Source of the DNA: an uncultured Fretibacterium sp.
Lineage (GTDB): Bacteria; Synergistota; Synergistia; Synergistales; Aminobacteriaceae
Direction of reading: 5' to 3'
NCBI GenBank assembly: GCA_937900285.1
Contig: CALCEM010000036.1
Span: forward strand, 1-16,672
DNA: 16,672 bases
Part shown: piece after piece, positions 13,456 to 16,672 of the stretch
Layout of the letters: each line of letters starts with the position of its first letter
Position numbering within the stretch: position 1 is the first letter of the stretch
Notes under the pieces: generated by a model
What the model saw: the letters and a program-made list of their open reading frames with translations, nothing else
Database searches by the model: none
Told to the model about the DNA's origin: nothing
Made by a program: the position numbers and the translations under genes

Positions 13456-14604
13456 ATGTCAAATCGTATCGTTTTAAATGGGATTTCTTATCATGGTAAG
13501 GGCGCAATTGAAAATATTATCCCGGAATTAAAATCTCGCGGGAAAAATAAAGTTTTTGTTTGCACCGATGAAAGTTTAATTAAATTTGGTGTCGCGCAAA
13601 AAGTTACGGATTTATTAAAAAATGCAGGGATCAATTTTGAAATTTACAGCGACATTAAACCAAATCCAACAATTAAAAACGTTCAGGACGGCGTAAACTC
13701 GTTTAAAAATGCTCAAGCCGATTCAATTGTAGCGATCGGTGGAGGTTCCGCAATGGACACGGCTAAAGCAATAGGAATAATTATAAATAATCCGGAATTT
13801 GCAGATGTTAGATCACTTGAAGGTGTAGCGCCAACAAAAAAACATGCGGTTTTTACAATAGCAGTCCCAACAACAGCAGGAACAGCCGCAGAAGTTACAA
13901 TAAATTATGTTATTACGGATGTTGAAAAAAAACGTAAATTCGTTTGCGTCGATACAAATGACATCCCTGAAATTGCCGTTGTCGATCCCGACATGATGTC
14001 ATCAATGCCAAAAGGTTTAACGGCCTCGACTGGTATGGACGCTTTAACACATGCGATCGAAGGTTATATTACAAAAGGTGCGTGCGCAATTAGTGATATG
14101 TTCCATCTTGAAGCAATAAAATTAATTTCTCATTCGTTGCGCGGAGCAGTCGAAGGAACTCCAGAAGGACGCGAAGGAATGGCACTCGGTCAATATATTG
14201 CAGGCATGGGATTTTCAAATGTCGGTCTCGGAATCGTTCACAGCATGGCGCACGGACTTTCAGCACTTTATGACACTCCACACGGTGTAGCCTGCGCAAT
14301 AATTTTGCCGTACGGTCTCGAATATAATGCACCAGTCGCCGGAAAACGTTACCGCGCTATAGGTAAAGCGATGGGAGTCGACGGAATAGATTACATGAAC
14401 GATGATGAAGCAGCTAAAGCAACAATTAACGCCGTGAAAAAATTATCCAGCGATGTAGGAATCCCGGCAGATTTAAAAGGAATCTTAAAGGAATCTGATA
14501 TACAATTTTTATCAGAGAGCGCATTTGCTGATGCCTGTTGTCCCGGAAATCCAAGAGATACAAACGTAAACGAAATTAAAGAACTTTATAAGAGCATGAT
14601 GTAA
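13456..14604 (+). CDS. fucO: Iron-containing alcohol dehydrogenase, lactaldehyde reductase FucO-like
   Basis: A 382-residue group III (iron-type) dehydrogenase, the same length as E. coli FucO and very similar along its whole length (for example NNPEFADVRSLEG, PTTAGTAAEVTINYVITD, KFVCVD, GQYIAGMGFSNVGLGIVH). Predicted metal ligands are Asp195, His199, His262 and His276, matching the FucO set. GGGS at 95-98 belongs to the NAD-binding region. FucO interconverts L-lactaldehyde and 1,2-propanediol with NAD(H) in the cytoplasm under anaerobic conditions. No other fucose or rhamnose gene is visible, so the physiological substrate may differ. The ATG follows GGGAGGA. A TRAP transporter follows 109 bases downstream on the same strand. 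Confidence 0.9.
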   Translation: MSNRIVLNGISYHGKGAIENIIPELKSRGKNKVFVCTDESLIKFGVAQKVTDLLKNAGINFEIYSDIKPNPTIKNVQDGVNSFKNAQADSIVAIGGGSAMDTAKAIGIIINNPEFADVRSLEGVAPTKKHAVFTIAVPTTAGTAAEVTINYVITDVEKKRKFVCVDTNDIPEIAVVDPDMMSSMPKGLTASTGMDALTHAIEGYITKGACAISDMFHLEAIKLISHSLRGAVEGTPEGREGMALGQYIAGMGFSNVGLGIVHSMAHGLSALYDTPHGVACAIILPYGLEYNAPVAGKRYRAIGKAMGVDGIDYMNDDEAAKATINAVKKLSSDVGIPADLKGILKESDIQFLSESAFADACCPGNPRDTNVNEIKELYKSMM

Positions 14605-14713
14605 AAAGTAAAAATAAAATTTAATTTCCGTAAATGTTCACATGTAAATAAAATTCTGAAAAATTAAAATTTGATCGCTCAAAAATAAAAAATTCTGGAG
14701 GAATGTTTGTAAC

Positions 14714-15694
14714 ATGAAAAAATTTTTAATGTTAGTTTTATGTCTACTCCTCGTAATTTCTTCAGCGACAGTTTTAACAGCTTCTGAGAAAAGTTTTTTC
14801 TTAACGCTCGCCCATAATTTAGCCGAAGATCATGCGGTACATATTGCTATGATGGCTTGGGCCGATGCTGTAAACGAAAAATCTGACGGCTCAATTACAA
14901 TTAATATTATTCCCAATGGTCAGCTGGGTTCTGAAGCTGATTGCGTTTCACAAATTCAGGCCGGACAGTTAGAAATGACAAAAGTTTCAGCCGGAACTCT
15001 CGCGAATTTTGCACCAGCTTGGAATTGCGTTTCAGTGCCTTATGTGTTTCGCGATAAAGAACATTTATATAACGTAATGAACGGCGAAATAGGAAAAGAT
15101 TTATATAAATTAACCGAAAAAGATAATTTTATCGGAGTTGCTTGGCTCGAATCCGGCACGAGATGTTTTTACACTGCAAATAACGCAATAAGAAAACCAG
15201 CAGATTTAAAAGGCTTGAAAATTCGCACAATGGACAGTCAAATGGCTATTGACATGATGAACGCTTTCGGAGGTTCGGCGACCGTTATGGGTTACAGCGA
15301 TATTTATACGGGAATGCAGCAGGGCGTTATTGACGGAGCAGAAAATAATATTACAGCTTTGAGAGATCACGCAGATGTCACAAAATTTTACTGCTACGAT
15401 GAACACACAATGATCCCGGATGTTATAGTAATTTCATCAAAAGTCTGGAACGATATGAGCGACAATCAGAAAAAAATAATGAACGAAACAGCTTCGGCCA
15501 TGATCGAAAATTATAAAACTTTATGGGCAAATTTCGAGGAAGAAGTAAAAGCACAAGTCGCCGGAAAAGTTGAATACGTTACGGACGTTGATAAAACAGC
15601 TTTCCAAAATGCAGTAAAACCGGTTTACGAAACTTTGAAAAAATCTGAACCAGAAACATTTAAATTTGTCGAAAGAATCCAGGCAGCGAATTAA
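14714..15694 (+). CDS. dctP: TRAP transporter substrate-binding protein DctP
   Basis: A 326-residue secreted binding protein. The N-terminal signal peptide is MKKFLMLVLCLLLVISSATV, with a likely cleavage soon after TA at about residue 23; there is no lipobox Cys. Family phrases are IIPNGQLGSEADCVSQIQAG, SVPYVFRD, DLKGLKIRTM with the carboxylate-binding Arg171, and YTGMQQGVIDGAENN. It captures a carboxylate outside the membrane and delivers it to the DctQM permease. Overall it resembles the DctP family that includes sialate, gluconate-type and dicarboxylate binders; the ligand cannot be fixed from sequence. GGAGGA lies about 12 bases before the ATG. Confidence 0.95.
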   Translation: MKKFLMLVLCLLLVISSATVLTASEKSFFLTLAHNLAEDHAVHIAMMAWADAVNEKSDGSITINIIPNGQLGSEADCVSQIQAGQLEMTKVSAGTLANFAPAWNCVSVPYVFRDKEHLYNVMNGEIGKDLYKLTEKDNFIGVAWLESGTRCFYTANNAIRKPADLKGLKIRTMDSQMAIDMMNAFGGSATVMGYSDIYTGMQQGVIDGAENNITALRDHADVTKFYCYDEHTMIPDVIVISSKVWNDMSDNQKKIMNETASAMIENYKTLWANFEEEVKAQVAGKVEYVTDVDKTAFQNAVKPVYETLKKSEPETFKFVERIQAAN

Positions 15695-15719
15695 TTTAAT
15701 AAATTCATTATGAAAGTTT

Positions 15720-15771
15720 GAGCGATTTCCGGTTTAAAAATTATAAATTTGGGAGTCGCTCTTTATTTTAT
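15720..15771 (+). terminator. Rho-independent terminator or attenuator between dctP and dctQ
   Basis: GAGCGATTTCC (15720-15730) pairs with GGGAGTCGCTC (15751-15761) in an 11-bp stem that includes G-T pairs, with a loop of about 20 bases. It is followed at once by TTTATTTTA. It lies 25 bases after the dctP stop and 35 before the dctQ start. Partial termination here would give more DctP than membrane subunits, as TRAP systems need. Confidence 0.75.
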
Positions 15772-15805
15772 GTTTATATTATAAAAATTTTGAGGAGATG
15801 ATATT

Positions 15806-16288
15806 TTGAAGACGCTTGAAAAAATTTTGGATGCGGTAATGCGGTTTTTAATGGCTCTTTCAATGTTCACGCTCGTAGCTTTTGGGACGTGGCAAATTTT
15901 CAGCCGTTGGGTTTTAAAAGATCCGTCGACCTTTACGGATGAATTATTACGCTATGTTTTAATAATTGCCGGGATGATAGGCTCAGCATATTGTTTTTAT
16001 CGTGACGAACATCTCGCGCTGACTCTCGTTACAGATAAAGCAAAAGGCTCGTTCAAATTTATTTTGAATTTTTTTATTGAAATTTGTATTTTATTTTTTG
16101 TAATTTATGTTTTCATTTATGGGGGCTTGAAACTCTCTGCAACGGCCACAAACGTTTCTTCAGTCATGCGAATACCAATGAAAACTCTTTATCTTATTGA
16201 ACCTGTGTGCGGAGTAATGATTGTCGTTGCACGTATACTTAAGTATTTACAGGCCTTTTCAAAAGAGAAAGGCGGCGAAAATTCATAA
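15806..16288 (+). CDS. dctQ: TRAP transporter small membrane subunit DctQ
   Basis: A 160-residue protein with four predicted membrane segments (about residues 13-35, 48-66, 85-110 and 128-147), the DctQ topology. Typical features are FSRWVLKDPSTFTDELLRYV and the RDEHLAL loop after the second segment. The start is TTG at 15806, with GAGGAG 8 bases upstream. An ATG at 15798 gives only three codons and is not the start. The stop overlaps the dctM ATG by one base (TAATG). DctQ is an obligate partner of DctM in sodium-driven uptake. Confidence 0.93.
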   Translation: MKTLEKILDAVMRFLMALSMFTLVAFGTWQIFSRWVLKDPSTFTDELLRYVLIIAGMIGSAYCFYRDEHLALTLVTDKAKGSFKFILNFFIEICILFFVIYVFIYGGLKLSATATNVSSVMRIPMKTLYLIEPVCGVMIVVARILKYLQAFSKEKGGENS

Positions 16289-16672
16289 TGGTAATTACTG
16301 CTACGGTAGTATTATTTATCTCATTTTTTGTTATGCTCTTTGCAGGAGTTCCTATTTCAGCAGGAATTGGCATTGCTTCTGTAATTGCAGCTTGTGTGAG
16401 CGGAGTTACAACATTGGAAGGTTTTGCATTTACAGCGGCGCAGAAATGTTTTTCCGGACTTGATTCATTTTCACTGTTAGCTTTACCGTTTTTCTCACTC
16501 GGCGGCAATATAATGAATAAGGGTGGTATAGCTAGGCGTTTAGTCAGACTTGCACGTTTACTTGTCGGAAGTATTCCGGGTTATCTTGCTGCTACAAACG
16601 TACTTGCAAATATGTTCTTCGGTGCTGTATCCGGTTCGTCTGTTGCCGCAACTTCAGCAATGGGTTCTATTC
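16288..16672 (+). CDS. dctM: TRAP transporter large membrane subunit DctM, N-terminal part (runs off right edge)
   Basis: ATG at 16288-16290 overlaps the dctQ stop. 128 codons are open to the window edge, of about 430 expected. The N-terminus is hydrophobic (VVLFISFFVMLFAGVPISAG), followed by LLALPFFSLGGNIMNKGGIA and NVLANMFFGAVSGSSVAATS, hallmark DctM phrases; the SGSS element lies near the sodium and substrate sites. This subunit forms the transport channel. The rest of the gene, and any catabolic genes for the substrate, lie outside the window. Confidence 0.94.
   Translation, partial: MVITATVVLFISFFVMLFAGVPISAGIGIASVIAACVSGVTTLEGFAFTAAQKCFSGLDSFSLLALPFFSLGGNIMNKGGIARRLVRLARLLVGSIPGYLAATNVLANMFFGAVSGSSVAATSAMGSI

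Noticed and set aside
15798..15809. ATG at 15798 as the dctQ start
   Set aside because: It reads ATG ATA TTT TGA and stops at once; the TTG at 15806 opens the full DctQ.

Overview
The window is AT-rich DNA from an anaerobic bacterium. A conserved housekeeping block (lepB, rbgA, rnhB, a FliK-like gene, an flhB-like gene, yraN, smpB, ssrA), a three-part TRAP carboxylate transporter, a FucO-type dehydrogenase, and several GTG and TTG starts suggest Synergistota or a Clostridia-like lineage. I lean to Synergistota but cannot prove it without a database search. No ribosomal RNA, tRNA, transposase, integrase or CRISPR array is visible.

Left arm (1-2909, minus strand): a type I restriction-modification operon, hsdM then hsdS (hsdS runs off the left edge; hsdR is not in the window). 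A complete MntA/HepT (MNT/HEPN) toxin-antitoxin pair sits between hsdM and hsdS. A perfect 24-bp direct repeat flanks the pair. One copy covers the hsdM stop and mntA start, the other covers the hepT end and hsdS start, so recombination between the copies would restore a clean hsdM-hsdS junction. HsdS also carries a 12-bp TAEL tandem repeat of the kind that changes DNA specificity in EcoR124I/II. This arm is the most interesting part of the window.

Middle (3023-8353, plus strand): an intact LysR regulator followed by a strongly eroded region. Recognisable remnants are a YeiH-family exporter, an unidentified gene, a HesA/MoeB/ThiF E1-like enzyme, and an open chimera of an M67 (JAMM) peptidase with a siroheme-less sulfite reductase. 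Then come an intact TusA-family sulfur carrier and an intact APC permease, then more debris, a NamZ (DUF1343 muramidase) fragment and a sodium:solute symporter fragment. The first group looks like a former sulfite/sulfur-carrier locus; the last two look like a former peptidoglycan-sugar scavenging locus. Decay is mainly by segmental deletion. The symporter fragment ends within a few bases of the ssrA 3' end.

Housekeeping block (8354-13270, minus strand): lepB, rbgA, rnhB, fliK-like, flhB-like, yraN, smpB and the tmRNA gene ssrA, tightly packed. It covers signal peptide processing, 50S assembly, RNA-DNA hybrid removal and ribosome rescue.

Right arm (13456-16672, plus strand): a FucO-like iron-dependent lactaldehyde reductase, then dctP, dctQ and the start of dctM. 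A hairpin terminator/attenuator between dctP and dctQ probably lets the binding protein be made in excess over the membrane subunits.
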